Shown here: piece by piece, positions 22,152 through 36,200 of the stretch | Numbering within the stretch: position 1 is the first letter of the stretch | How the letters are laid out: each line of letters starts with the position of its first letter | Assembly (NCBI GenBank): GCA_022393335.1 | Contig: JAJEKB010021191.1 | Location: forward strand, 1,391,930-1,455,929 | Direction of reading: 5' to 3' | DNA length: 64,000 nucleotides | DNA from: Macrotrachela quadricornifera | Lineage: Eukaryota; Rotifera; Eurotatoria; Philodinida; Philodinidae | Program-made: the position numbers and the translations under genes | Notes under the pieces: generated by a model | The model's database searches: none | The model's input: the letters and a program-made list of their open reading frames with translations, nothing else | What the model was told of the DNA's origin: nothing

Positions 22152-24221
22152 ATGGAGAAAACGTTACAAAGATCGGGTCTATCTCTACGTTGTGTTAATT
22201 ATAATAATTGTCTCGTAGCAACCGATCAGAATGAATTAATCCTCGAGACTCCAGCTTGGCCGACAAAGAACAATGCGCTATGGTCAATTACGTATCGTTC
22301 ATCATCTTGGATCTTGGTGAACCAAGGTTCTCGCACATGTCTTATTACCGATACGAAGAGCATGCATATTAGTCACTCAGCAAAGGATAAACTCATCTTC
22401 CGTGACTCACTGAAAGTTAAAGATGGCGATTGCTCTTTGCTGCTTCGATTATCACGCACTAGTACTACTACCAATAACGAGCTCACTTTCGAACTTGTTG
22501 TCGAAAACAATCCTGATGATAGGGTTGCCACTCTATTTTTTGTTGAAGAAGGATTCAATGAGATATTTCATAGCATTGGTCTTGACTTCTTCAGCAAAAC
22601 TCTTAATACCACGAAGACCATTGCTGACTTGGGTGACAATTACTATGACTATGTTGTTATTGGGTCTTCATTTTGTTCTTTGGGCTTCATTCACCGAATT
22701 TTAAAGAATGACCCAAAGGCAAAAATTCTTGTGTTGGAAAAAGGCTTGAAGTATTTACCAGAACATCATCAACATTGCTCTTTACCGTCTCCTCCAGGCA
22801 AAGTGGAATTTAGACCTTGGACTATCTCTCAAGAAACCTTAGAAAATGAATTTATAAAGGACGTGCATGGGCAAATACCACTGCTTGGAGGGAGATCTAC
22901 TTACTGGAGTGGATGGTGCCCAACACCTTCGATCGAGGAAATGGCTGGATGGCCAGAAGAACTCAAGACTCAATTACAGGAAACATATTTTCCTCTAGCA
23001 CGTGAATTTCTTCACGTAGTGACGGCAAATACTATCAATGCACAAGAAGATAATCATCTTCTCTATTGTACATTCCAGAATTCCTTGAAAAAATTCTTCG
23101 ACAGTGCCATCAACTTAGAATCCGTCGAAGACGTTCTTCATGCTCCTCTTGCTATGGGTAGTAATCGGTAAGCTAGATCTATTGTAGAATTACACAAGAA
23201 TAATTTCTTTCTCATTAGATCAATAAAATTCTCTACTATTGAAATGCTACTGTCTATGAAAAATATTACGATGATCTTTGATTGTCAAGTAGAAAAGATT
23301 CTACATGATAGAAAGAAAACAACAGGACTCCAAACAAATCGTGGAACTATCGTATTTCTCAACGACAGCAAGCTGATCTTAGCCATGAGTGCACTACCTG
23401 CCACCACATTAGTACTTAATTCATTCAAAACAACCGATTTCCCACAACTTTCTAATGTTGGAAAGAGGTTCAGTGCCCATTTTGTCAGTTCAGTAACTGC
23501 TCGGATCCCTAGGCAAAATTTGCCATTTTCTGAAAATGGTCCTGCTATTGAATTGGGTGCCATTTACATTTCAGGCAATAAAGATAAAGGACAATATCAT
23601 CTTCAACTCTCTGGAGTGACCTACACATCTTGCAACGATAACACTCGTATCCATCACATCTGCAAGAAATATTCAGCTAATTCGATCCCTGCTGAATGTA
23701 TTGATGTATCTCAAGACTTTGCAGTCTTATCTTGTTCTACATTGGGAGAGCTCGACTACAGAAACGAGAATAATCACTTTAGCTTAAATGACAATTGCTT
23801 GTCTCCGACCACCAATGGTATTCTGAAACTTCAACTCAGTAATCAGGACAAAAAATTGTGGGATTGGATGGATAGTATAACATTTGAAATCATGAACAAA
23901 TGTTTATCCTGTGCAAACAGCAATGACCTTGAATACTGGCATGAAACCGAAAAAACTTGGAGCAAAGAGATTCCTTCACCAGAACAGATACGCAAGAAGT
24001 TGCTCGTCCATGATTCTTCAACGATATGGATGGGGGACAAGGAAGATAATGAAGCCCCAGTAGGACTTGATTATTGTCTTCGAGGTGTGGAAAATGTCTA
24101 CATCACGGGAGGAGCACTGTGGCCTACAGGTGGATCATGGAATCCCGTCTTGACTATTGTTGCCATGTCAATGCACTTAGCTGACACCTTTAATAAAAAT
24201 ACATATAACACTGCAGAATAA
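22152..24221 (+). CDS. GMC/pyranose-oxidase-like FAD oxidoreductase, 2 exons
   Basis: Exons 22152-23167 and 23219-24221 (intron 51 nt, GTAAGC...ATTAG) join in phase at an Arg codon to give 672 residues. Residues 1-150 are an unrecognised beta-rich lead. Near residue 171 the FAD-binding segment reads YDYVVIGSSFCSLGF; homologues have GSGFGS, so two of the dinucleotide-binding glycines are replaced. GGRSTYWSGWCP, EEMAGWPEEL and the ending GGALWPTGGSWNPVLTIVAM follow the layout of bacterial and fungal GMC-like oxidoreductases. HDSSTIWMG carries the likely catalytic His and SWNP the paired Asn. Probable role is oxidation of a sugar or alcohol, if FAD is still bound. The ATG at 22152 is chosen because the longer frame starts on GTG; 22038 is an alternative. 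Horizontal origin is plausible. Confidence 0.8.
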
Positions 24222-26527
24222 GAATCATGCTGTAGTTTTATTTTTCTCGAAGGCTATTTTTTATGTACATATGGACTGACACTTTAATATTTATTTTTTT
24301 ATATAGTTTTAACGTATTTATAAATAATGTCTCATGCTTTTTACTAGTTGTAGCACATCTTTTTTTGACTCAGAATCTGAAACTGTCATACATATAAACA
24401 GTGTCCTAGAAATGCTGGGGTGATTATAACATGTATCGTTATTACATTTGTTCAATGTGAACTCTCCAAAGATTAATCAAATTATTGGAATATCATTCTT
24501 AGACATATTGTTATCTTCTTTTTTATCTGGATGATCTATATTGGATCGTTAACCTATGTATTTGTTCTTTTTCTCTGAAACCATCAACTCGTATATCCGT
24601 TATCAATAGGTCGACACTCCACAATTTTACCGGTGAATATTTTTGTGTTTCATCAACGAATAGTATATTATATTTTTGACATTATTATTAATGATAATCT
24701 TTGGAATTATACTTGACAACATACTGTTTGTATACTGAACAACACTCACGTGAAATAGACCAGATTCAATACAACTCTACTCGAATAGCTTGATGTAAAA
24801 GAATACAATAAATTCTTCAATGCCATGTAAGAAACAACTGAAGAAAAAATAAATATAATTTTTTTTATTTCGATAACATAATAGTTATTTAGTCACATGG
24901 TTTTTCTTTCTTACAATACACTTAACTAACTGTGTGAGTAACGCAGCATAGTGATTATATCTTGATGGTAAAATATTTATAACAGATATAAAAACGTGTG
25001 CATTTTGCTCTCGATTTTCATCTCATTTTCAAAAGGAGAAAAACGCATTTTAAAGCGTTTCTTCTCTCACGAGATCATTGACCGCTTACTTCGAGTACTT
25101 TATGAATTTTGATACATGCCATGGCTTCTGATTAGCAGTGTTACTATATGGTTCGATAGGCCTTTAAGATATATTTGGGATTGTTAGTTGACCACCGCAT
25201 CTGTTTCACTCTTCTTCTTCAAATTGACCGACCTACTTCAATGCAATTGTAGTCTTCAAAATAGCGGCTATACAATCGACTCTTTCAGAGACACTCAACA
25301 CATTTTTACGTGTTGTTTGTGATGGAGACATGATACTCATTCCACTTCATTGGATCGATATGGTAAAAACAACAAATGTTATCATCGAGAAAACAAATAT
25401 TATAATAATTTCTGTAATATCTTCAACTAGTGAGAGTTGCTTCATGTCTTCGTCCGTCGAACAGCCGTTAAAGTTTGGGTTATTCGAGACGAAAATCATT
25501 CTTATAGTTAAACAAAAGAATTAATATCATAGTAAAAAATGAACGTTTCGAATTTCTCAATCCATATTTCTCGTCAGCTGCTTCAAACTTAACTATTGTA
25601 GTGGATAGCTTTAATAGAAAACAGCGGAAATCTTTATTGTTGCATTTATAGATCTATAATCTGTTCAATAAATAATTAATGATATATAAACGAATTTTGG
25701 TCAATAAAAAGAAAGCAACAAACTGTCAAAATTTGACACTGTTGTATCTTCACTGTCTCTGTTAGCGAGATTTATTATTATATTGTATGCTATTGAGACG
25801 AGAAAGACTGGAAATGACGTCAGTTTGTGCCATTTGTAGAAAAATCAGTCATGTCATCATCGCTGTATATTTTGTTCCAATTTATTTTGTCAAATAAGTC
25901 ATTCACTGCAAATGAAGCAAGAATGATTAGCAAGGCGAACATCAGCCGACTTTAAAAATCTGAACATAAATAAATTCGTACCAATGGTGTCAGATATTGA
26001 AAATACATTTCATGCCACAATAGAATTTTATATTACCATACCTTATTCATCAAATATTCGCCATAGATTAAAATCACGACGCAGTCTTCGATCAAACACA
26101 CTTTCTTAAAAATTCATATTAAACTTTACTCGTTGTGAAGAACATAGGATGAAGCAATCAGAGATGTCATTCGGTTCCATTTTTTCGAAACTGAACCGAA
26201 CCGACCTAATTAACAAAGTTCAAAGCTTAAAATAACTCAGTAAGGATCTTAATCTCCGGCTACTTCTTTGAAATATCTTTTTATAAATTTATGTCACGGA
26301 TGAATTATATTGAAGCAGTTTCCTATAGTCTACTTTTGTGATATTTAAAAATAAATAAAATCTAACTTATACTAGACTTCTTGCCTTGTAAATTTGTTTT
26401 TTTTAAACCAAACTTTCTGATTTGCCAAAAATTTGAACAGTTAACAATTCGTCAATCGTTGGACTGTATACTTATATTTTTTAAAGACTTGTCGATTTAC
26501 ATAAATTCATGCTCATTTAAGACAAGT
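24222..26527. other. Intergenic, 2.3 kb, nothing recognised
   Basis: AT-rich sequence with no supported gene. The last 150 bases may include decayed 5' parts of the mariner copy that follows. Confidence 0.4.
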
Positions 26528-27282
26528 AACGCTCATCGTAACGACTTGCTCAACCCTCGACTGAACGATTATTTGAACCTACGCAAAATTTGTGCTCGGT
26601 GGGTGCCACATCAGTTAACCAATAACTAAAAACAGTGGCGTATTTATTTTTGCCGTCACTCGCTGAAGAGATTCGAAGAGGATCAATCCCGTCTTGTGTT
26701 TGACGTTATAACCGGTGATGAATCTTGGTTCTATCATTATGACCCAGAAATAAAAGAGCAATCAAAAATTTAAGTGTCAAAAACTGATCCACGTCCAACT
26801 AAAGTTCATCGCAACAAAAGCTCAGGCAAAAGAATGGTGGCTGTTTTCTTTATGAAATCTAGCTTAACCAAGATGGTATCATTAGAAACTGGTATGTCAA
26901 TATCTATCAATCACAAGTCTTCAAAATTGTATTAGAACGACGACCAAGGAGCAGTCTTTGAGATCTCATTCTTCATGATGATAATGTAACACCACGTCGA
27001 GCTTGGATTACCAACGAATTTTTAACCGAAAATCATGTAGAATCATATCCAAATCCTGCATATTCTCCAGATCTAATTCCTTGCGACTTCTTCTTGTTTC
27101 CAAAACTCAAAAATTAACTACGTGGAATTTAATTTGACGAGGAAAACGCAATGTTAACAGCTTTAGAACATACCATTGATGCTCTCACAAAAAAATACTT
27201 CCAAAACTGCTTCGAAGACTGGTTTATTCGAATGTACAAGTATATTAATGCTAAAGGACAGTACTTTGAAAAAATACATTAA
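26528..27282 (+). pseudogene. Mariner (D34D) transposase, dead copy
   Basis: The frame starts inside the protein (LNLRKICARWVPHQLT, the WVPH block) and runs to the family's QYFEK end. All three catalytic Asp regions are visible: VITGDESWFYHYDPE, LILHDDN and YSPDLIPCDFFLFPKLKN. I count 34 residues between the second and third Asp, so this is a D34D mariner. At least two in-frame TAA stops (after HQLTNN and after EQSKI), further stops and frame changes make it inactive. The N-terminal helix-turn-helix is lost. No flanking terminal repeats were identified. Confidence 0.85.
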
Positions 27283-30200
27283 AAACAGTCTTTGAATATT
27301 TGCCTCATGTATATAATTCTGTATTTTAATCTCATTGTCTTATGAATTATTCATTTATGTTATTGATAGTACATTTGTTAATTGAAAATATAATCTTATA
27401 TAACAATGTCGTATCATTTAGCTAAAGTACATTATTTATTATTAAAGACAATCGAATAAAGAGAATAGAATTTAAACAAGAGAAATGTTTAATCCACAAA
27501 TCAAGAATAAGATTTTATATTAAATAAAATCATTAATATTAAATAAAAATAGAAAACGTTCTAGAATAATTCTAAATAAGAAAAAAACATCAAATCGTTA
27601 CTTTTTAAGACTAATTGACGAATTTTCTAGAGATGTTAGAAAAAAACAAATTATTTTTCAATAATATAAATAATATTATGTTACTTATGTGTTTATCAAA
27701 ACGAGAGAAACTTAAAAAGGTCGCAAAAAGAATTTCAATTAAACAAGATAAAGAAAACAAATGATAAATGATACTTTTAAAAGTATATTTGAAAAAAAAC
27801 CAACGATGATTAATGTGTTTTATGCATCGATAATATCAGAATAATTTAATAAAAAATATAATTATTCATAGAAAATAAAATTCTAACAAAACTATTGTAT
27901 ACACATCTGACGGATGATCTTTAATTAATTTCATCATTTTTCTTGTAGTCTTTATTTAATAAAAATACAGTTTGTTTTTTCAATGATAATACACTGCTTG
28001 AAAGCTTCTATGATATTATTATCATTATTATATAAAAAGTAATACTTAAAGGAACTCAAAATTTCTGTCGTCACTATGTTAGTTCCTTAATAGAACGCTT
28101 AAGGGCTCTTCTGAGGAAAATCGAACTCTAGTTTTTATCATAGAAAGATGGACTGTGATTTTTTCTTTCAGAATAAATATGACTTTTCGCAAAACGAACA
28201 AATTTTTTGTAAAAGCTCTCTTTTCATTGTCATTAGCATTAAATAAAACTTTTTTTTTTATATTAATCACTAGGAGTCCAATAATATTTAAGATAAAGAT
28301 CACCTATTTATAGCCTCCAGTTTTCATGTCTATGATACGATATATATGGCTCAAAAATGACTATACCGATGTCGATCCCCGATCCTTCCAATCAGTTATA
28401 CAAGTATGTTTCAAATTCAAACAAGGCCACTGCGATATATATTCATGCGATCAATATGCATCATTCGATGTAGTCATTGCAGAAAAATATAATCTTTTCA
28501 AGACTTTTTCATTAATTTTCGTATCTATGATATTTGACTGATCGAAACCAGTACTCTCTTTTTATGATCTTACTTCACTATATTTGTTTTTCTGCCATAA
28601 TAATCACGCATACATACAAGAAAGAAACATTGATGCTGATTTACAAAAGTTTATACTCAAAATTGTTGAAAAGAGAAAAGATCAAGTTCTAGTTTGAACA
28701 ATAAATAATGGCTCAATTCCAGAAAAAATCTGTAATATCTTTTGAAACTAACGTTTTTTATCCAGTTAGTAAAGTAAAAATCGAAAGTGGAATCGATTCG
28801 ATCTGAGAAAAACGAGCCGGTCCCATACCTAGTAACATAACTTAAAAGTTTTAAGACTAAACGTTTTTTTTCATACAGAAAAGTTTGAATTTAGCGATGA
28901 AAGTGTAAATTTCGCTTATAACTTGAGAAATTCATAATTCTTGCTAGAAGTAACTTGCGCGCGAACCAACTTAGGATATATCATACTTAGGTATGCTTTA
29001 CTTTAACATTATACTCCCAGCCGAAAAGCTTTTTCACACCTCGGGTGCCTCCCTCGTAAGTATTCTCATATAGATCTGCCAGCACTACCTAATTGAAAGA
29101 AATCAATTGCAAAGTAAAAAGAGAATTCTGGAACAAGTATTTGAGAACTGATGCAATGAAGCATAAAATTTGATTAATCTTTTCAATTGAGGATAATCAA
29201 GATTTCGTACGAAATTAATAATAAATTATTCAGCAAAAACACTTTAACACATAATGAGAACAAAACTTGTTTCCATTATTATACTTCAGTTTTTCACTAT
29301 TCTTTTTCAGCATCAAAGGAGAGACAAGCTACTTCTTAAAATCAATTTAACTATTCAGTTGAGATATACACTTTACAACATCTTTTTTTTTTGAGAGTAA
29401 AAGTTTGATATTTTGCACGTTTTGTCAAACCAATTTCGTCTAATCACAGCATCGTCAGAAACTTCGTACAAAACTTTTGAAATCAATAATATATTCAGTA
29501 TAACAAGTTAGTTTTGATCGTGTAATTCAATTACCGATCCATTATTATATTTGTTTCTCTTACTCTCATATACATGCGATGCATTGAATGGCGACGAATT
29601 GATACAGTGCCGTTTCAAAAAAAGATTTTTTCGCAGCATCGAAATACAGTTGGTCAGAATTTTTGTCGATTTCGAAAACAAAAAGTACAACTGTAAAAAC
29701 AACGGTCTTGTATAAACTGTAGAGTTTTTCACGCTGCCTCTTTTGATGTGTTTTATATTCCTTTTAATAAAAGATATTATATGATAAAAAGATGAAATAA
29801 GAAAAACCGAATTCAAAGGAAAGTCTACGCACAGTCAAAATTTTGTTCATTTTGAAAAACAAAAGTGCAACTATAAAGTAATTGGTCTTATGTAAATTGT
29901 AGAACTTTTCATACTGCAACTTGTGATGTATTTCACTTTTCTTTAAGAAATATGTTAAACAATCAAAACATAAGTTACAAAACTTGGCCATTCATTACGT
30001 CCCATCCGTTATTTAGTGTGATCTGATTATTGCTTAATACTATATAATCGATAACATGATTTATTTGATATGTTTATGCTTTAAATAATGTTAAATGTTT
30101 TCTTTTTGTTATGAATACCACTTAAATAAAATAACTAACAAAATTCGTGTTGTTATCTACAATATCATTATAATTGAACGTTTCAACATTTAAATATATT

Positions 30201-30372
30201 TTATGTGAAAAAGGATTAATGGAACGTTCTTTGAATTCAGAAAATATTTCATTGCATTATTTGAAAAAAATTTAGATTGTATTTAATAATTATTCAATGC
30301 ACAATACACGTTAGTGAAGTTAGTATCATCTTTAAGTAAAACATGTTCATATTCATCTAGCAACCTGTTCAA
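27283..30372. other. Gene-poor 3 kb with a diverged tandem repeat
   Basis: Very AT-rich. Segments at about 29654-29755 and 29831-29940 resemble each other (AAACAAAAAGTACAACTGTA against AAACAAAAGTGCAACTATAA, with similar continuation), so they are a diverged direct duplication roughly 180 bp apart. No gene is supported. Confidence 0.4.
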
Positions 30373-30532
30373 AGTACAATTCGACGAGCTCTATACAATG
30401 ATGCAATCAGATTTTCAATGGTTCAAAGTTAAACTTTTGAGCCGATTATGACACTAAAGAAAATCTAAAAATCATACTTTGTGCTATTGAAAATCTGATT
30501 GTATCGTTAGATAGACTTCGCCGAGTTGTACT
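30373..30532. repeat. Short hairpin element
   Basis: Arms 30373-30419 and 30486-30532 are imperfect inverted repeats of about 47 bp (for example AATCAGATTTTCAAT against ATTGAAAATCTGATT) around a 66-bp loop. It is probably a small foldback or MITE relic. Confidence 0.65.
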
Positions 30533-31408
30533 TGAGCTATGAATGGAACAATTAATATAAGTTCCTGGGCGGATCTCAGTAAGTTTTACTCGAATATGGT
30601 GATAACTTCACTTGTGTACAGTAAAAAATACCTTTTCAACACATATTTTTTGTATTGTTTTGAATTGCAATATTCATAATTCAATTATTGATTTATATAT
30701 GATTAAAAAGAGTTTGATGCAATCATTCTTTAATATTCTTGATGAGAGATTACAAGTGATGCTGCAACATAAAGAATATACGTATGATTTTTTCCTGCAA
30801 TATTCACTATCGTTTCACTGCATCGGTATTAGCGTGACAAGTCAATATTGATTACACAAGCATGCAAAAACATAAAATTTGAATCATTACCATAGTATGA
30901 GGATTGTTATCAAATACGAAATACGATGTGAAAGAGATATTTATCTGTACAATCCAGGTGAGGGTATTTCATTTAATTATCAAAATAATCAATGAATGTA
31001 TTGATTCATCTTCCTTTTTAATCAAATAGTATGTGTTTTTATGTAAATCATTTAAATTGGTCTAAAATGCAATTATAATGAGAAGACTACCATCATTTTT
31101 CTGTTTTGACTGGATTTTGTCTTTGACAGAGCCTATACATTTAATCAAAGCAAATAATGAGCGATGTTTATCACTCAAGACATATTTGCCGTGACTATAA
31201 AATATCAGGTAGACAACCAGGCTATTTAGTTTATAAAAATCTTTTTTTACATCGTGCTCTTTTTTCTTCCGGCTTTCGCATTTTTATGTGTTAGTTAATG
31301 TCAATGACTCTTTTTTTTATCTTCTGTCTTTAGTTCAGTATCAACTCGAATACTTGTTTTTATTGTTCAGAAATATTCGATTTTTAAGAGATCGAGCAAT
31401 TTGTCACA
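30533..31408. other. Intergenic upstream of FG-GAP gene
   Basis: AT-rich DNA, no gene recognised. It likely includes the promoter of the following gene. Confidence 0.4.
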
Positions 31409-33206
31409 ATGTCATTCGATTATCGTGACGTACAACAAATATCCAAGTGCGTATAAAAAATAAAAACAAAATGTCATTTTATTTATTCATTTGTCTCTCA
31501 TAGAACACAGTGGAAAATCTGGTTGATGATTGCCTTTTTTCTCTGGATGTCAACGAAGGAAGTAACAGGTAAACTTCATTTTTTTTTCTATATTTTTTTA
31601 CATGAAAACTCACAGAAAACATGTAAATATGACTGTTCACATTGCATGCGATTTACTAATCTTTTTTTAATTATAAAGCATTTAGTCGTGAAAGAAGAGA
31701 TATTAAATAAATAGTAAATTGAAAAGTTGTACACTGATCATCCAAGAGACATACTTGAGCGAATTTTTTACAGTCTCGTCTTTCCAACTTTAAAAAGCAC
31801 AAATCAGTGTTCTTGTGTTACAAAACACGATGTCTTTTATTATTAAGTGTGATAATTGTATCTTTCTTTCTTTCAATGGTAAAATATCTCTTTCTTCAAT
31901 GAGTATTGTTCAACTTTACTTTATTTCAGGTATTGTATGGCCATATCGTAACGGAACTTCAACGACTTACCATACAAGTGTAATGTCATACTCTGTGACG
32001 ACGGGTGATTTTAACAAAGACGACAAAATAGATTTAGCAGTAGCTAACTCTGGTATGGCTACCATTAGCGTTTTACTTGGTGATGGTAACGGAATTTTCC
32101 AGACTCAGATTCAGTACAAGGTTGGTAGTTATCCAAACACTGTAGTATCAGGTGATTTTAATAACGATGGAATATTAGATATAGCATCATCTCACAGCGC
32201 TGGTGGTAATGGCGTTGTCAGTGTGTTACTTAGCCGTGGCAATGAAGGTTTTCAGCCTTATTTGCAATATGAAATTGGTCGTGGTTTAACTATAGAGTGT
32301 ATTACATCAGGTGATTTTAACCAAGACGGTAAATTAGATGTAGCTGTTTGTGATTGGTTTAACGACAACATTTTTGTATTATTCGGTAATGGATATGGAT
32401 CTTTTACGCGTTCATTACAATTTAAGACGGACAAAAATCCTATTTTTATAGCATCTGCTGATTTCAATAATGATGATTGCCTAGATCTAGTTGTAGCTGA
32501 TCAAAATGGTGGCAGTATTAGTGTGCTTCTCGGCATGGAAAATGGTAATTTTCGAAGTCGATTGATTCAAAATACTAATCGTCGCTCATTAGCCTTCACA
32601 ACAGGTGATTTTAATAATGATCATAAATTGGATCTCGCAGTAAGCGATGGAGATAATGCTATTACCGTACTACTTGGTAATGGCAATGGAACCTTTCGAG
32701 CTTTAAACTCACATGTAACTGGCAGAATGCCATTTATTTTGACTTCAGGTGATTTCAATAATGATGGCATAATGGATCTAGCAGTGCCCAATCGTCAAGA
32801 TAATAATATTTATGTATTAGTTGGTAATGGAGATGCGACCTTTCAATCTCAAGTTCTTGATATACCTAGCAATGGGCCAAGGACTGTAACAACAGCTGAT
32901 TTCAACAACGATGGTAAACTCGATTTAGCAGTCGTGAGTGAACCTGGTAACACTGTTACTGTATTTCTTAATGTAGCAATGGTAAATAAACCTCCCAACA
33001 TTACTTCTTTGTATCCCAATTCGACAGCCGTGAATAATCCTGTTACCAGTATTATTATCCCTTTAAATTCAACAACCGTGAATACTCCTGTTACCAGCAT
33101 TACTATACCTTCCAATTCATCGTCGTCTGTCTGTTCATCCATACTTAATTGCATATTATATTTTCTGAGCTACTTTCTTCTGAAACTTTGCTCAAAACAT
33201 ATTTAA
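31409..33206 (+). CDS. FG-GAP/VCBS repeat protein, 3 exons
   Basis: Exons 31409-31446, 31504-31568 and 31930-33206 join in phase (AA|A, then G|GT) to give 459 residues. Introns are 57 and 361 nt. The N-terminus MSFDYRDVQQISKTQWKIW followed by LMIAFFLW is a signal-anchor or uncleaved signal. Residues about 50-385 hold seven FG-GAP/VCBS repeats, each with a calcium-loop motif such as GDFNKDDKIDLAVAN, GDFNNDGILDIAS, GDFNQDGKLDVAV and ADFNNDGKLDLAV, followed by ISVLLGDGNGIF-type strands. Together they should form a seven-bladed propeller like integrin alpha. A Thr/Ser/Asn-rich stalk contains two copies of a PVTSI-type repeat, and the C-terminus (LNCILYFLSYFLLKLC) is hydrophobic. An extracellular or membrane-attached binding protein is likely. 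FG-GAP genes are common in both bacteria and bdelloids, so origin is open. Confidence 0.85.
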
Positions 33207-36200
33207 CTCACAATAAAGAGATCTATTTTCTTCGTGTATGAAAAATCGATTTTGGTTCTTATACGAATATGTAAATGCATAGAAGAGAAGGCTAATACAG
33301 ACGTGTAATATCACATCATAAATGTGTTGACAAAGAATGAGATAGGACAAGACTTTTTCGTAATAGTATACTATATCAAACATAAGGCGAACAAATAAAT
33401 TTGTTTGCTGATATAAAATGCATAATGAATGCGTAATCCATTAATTCATCGAAAGATGTAACGAAAGAATTCAGCTACTTGATTGACAGCGGTAGCAAAA
33501 GATTTTATGTTAAGTATGTGTTTATATACAATGCATTTTATTATTTACCAGTCGTGAGTTTATATATCTGAATGTAAGAGATTTACTAGAAATTGATAGA
33601 AAATCAGAAGTCACTAGAGAACATGACACATAGAGAGAACGTATATATGGCGTAAGGAGAGACATATATATGACGTATAGAGAGAATGAGAAAGAAATGG
33701 AAAGCACCTAAACGTATGTACATCCAAGTGCATTTGTAGAGTACAAGAAGATATGGATGGAATTACGTCACAATAAATAAGAGAAATAATATCGAAGTAA
33801 TGTCACCACATAACAAGTACTATGGTGGGGTCGATTTATCACATCTGAAATTTTTTTTTGCAGTCAAAGCCTTCTAATAATCAAAAGTAAGAAGAACAGA
33901 AAACACAACCACGACCTGAACATGATGTTACAGAAAACAATGGAGAGACGCATGACAAATGTCCTACGTCTTGTAGAAAGAGAAGGTGTACAATAAAAGT
34001 GTTAATCGAAAATTTTAATAGAAGAATAGTAATAATGACATAAATGAACAACATAACAGCAAAATAAAAATATATATGGTTGTAGACACGAATATGAAAG
34101 TGAAGTAGAGATAGTGTAAAATGTTAATATATAAGTAATAAAAGGCAAATGGTTTAACGCATTCTAGTTATGTGTGAAGCAAATACACAAGTAACGCTCG
34201 TCAACAGTGACTCGCTTATTCCTTGACTGAGTTCATTCTATTTATTTTGAGAATCATTGTCAGGTAATTCATCAACTAGTGTGATGCTATAGTCACCTCA
34301 ATCTGAACAAATTTTTCACATTTTATGATTTCCACAAGCAAGACTATCAATTTCAAATTCGAAAAATATCGAGCATCCGTATTTTCTTCATCATAGATGA
34401 TAATTTTGACTTTTATGGACCATGAAAAAAGTGCTGGCATTAGTTGCATGAACTACAGTTGGCGTACTTCTTTCCAAAAATATCCTAGGTTTCGTCGAAA
34501 GTTGTACGCAAGAGGAGATTATGTTAACCTTGTAAATGAATGATGCATTCATTGTCAGAATCTCTACAAGGCGTCATTTACGACTAGTGAATACACTCAT
34601 CCTATCTTCTTCTTGAACTAACCATTTAACTGTGTTACGATTGAACCAAATTGGTCCCAATTCGTAAGAATCAGTAGATTTTTAATAGAATTACTTCCAA
34701 TCAGGAATCATAAAACGCAAACGGAAAGAGAAGCAAAAAACTAAAGCAAAGGAAAAAAAATACACAAGTATAAATTATTATAGAAATCACGTGTGACGAT
34801 AGAGATTTAGTTTTGCATTTTGTGTACCAAACATTTCAAATATGTCCCTTTGTTTCCAAAGGAAGCACATTGCCAGATTCAGTAAATCATGCAAACCATT
34901 GTAAGTTTCCCAAAACATCTTTTTTGTTTTGAATGTCAGCCTTTCAAAGAAGGGGCTGGTCATCCATCGGCGCTACTCACGACTAGCCGCTCCTTTGTGC
35001 ATCCGTACTTCTTCATTCTTTGTAGTTTTCTCTAAACGATCAATCTCACTTATCCTTACGGTTCTCCAATTTTCCTGTACGATCGGTGTAGTTACTCTAA
35101 CTGCATAACGTGATTTATATAACCCATTATTAGATTTCTGAATACTTAAATATTTAGCCTGAAACTAATGTAATTGATGAAGAGATTGGCATCAAAAATT
35201 CATTAGTTGAAATTTAGGCATGAAAAAATGTAATTGGAAGAGATCATAAGCTCGCACTCTTCTGATTTATTGCATTTTTAGCTTGATAAAATTTAAAATG
35301 TCCTAAACCTAACATTGAAAATCTATGACTGAGTGAATTTTCACTTCCAACACTTTTATGGATTGAAAGCACAGTACCAAAAACCCTTAATAGGTTTGAC
35401 TTCTCACTTGAAAAACTCTAATTGGTGAAGAAAGCGAGATCGAAAACATCCGATTCTATGAAACCTGCAGCCCAAAAAAGTGCTTGGTTCGAAAAGCGAC
35501 ATCGAAAAACTTTAATTCGATCATTTTCCAGGTTGCGAAAATTGATTTTGTAATCTTACACTTATTTAACCTGCACGCTATGACTTGGCACAAGCAAATA
35601 TACACGCAATATCCTATTAGTATTTTTCATGTAACCTTACTCCGGTCAGAAGGAAAAAATTTATTTGAAAAATTTCAAAAACTAATAGTATCATTCGATT
35701 CCTCGATCCCGAAAATCTTTGGTCAAACTTTATCGGAAGTGCATATGAAAGGCAAGTGCTCATGAACCTTTTAGACGATGTTCTTTTGACTCTATGACAA
35801 ACACACACAAAACTATTTGTTTTTTGTATGACCTTCTTTTCAGTCGAAGGAACAACATTTGAATAACTGTAGTATGAGAAAAACGAGATTTTTCCTTTTT
35901 GTACAGTTCCAAATTAACTACATTTACTTCCAGATGTCGCTTCTACCCTACAGCATACATGAACATGTACAGAAATTTAAGGATATGTTGTCGCAACTAA
36001 ACTTTCAGCAACATCTATACGAGAAATTGTTATATTATTTGTCATTTTTGATCGTTGCGGTTGAGAAGGAGTCAATTGTCAAAATTGTTTTCTAGCAAAA
36101 AATTTTTGTTTTAAACAAAGTCAAGTTTCAAAGCTATTCTTAAACGTCTTAAAAGCAGAACAGAGTAACCCGCTTGATCATAGATAAGCCATGCTTCTTC

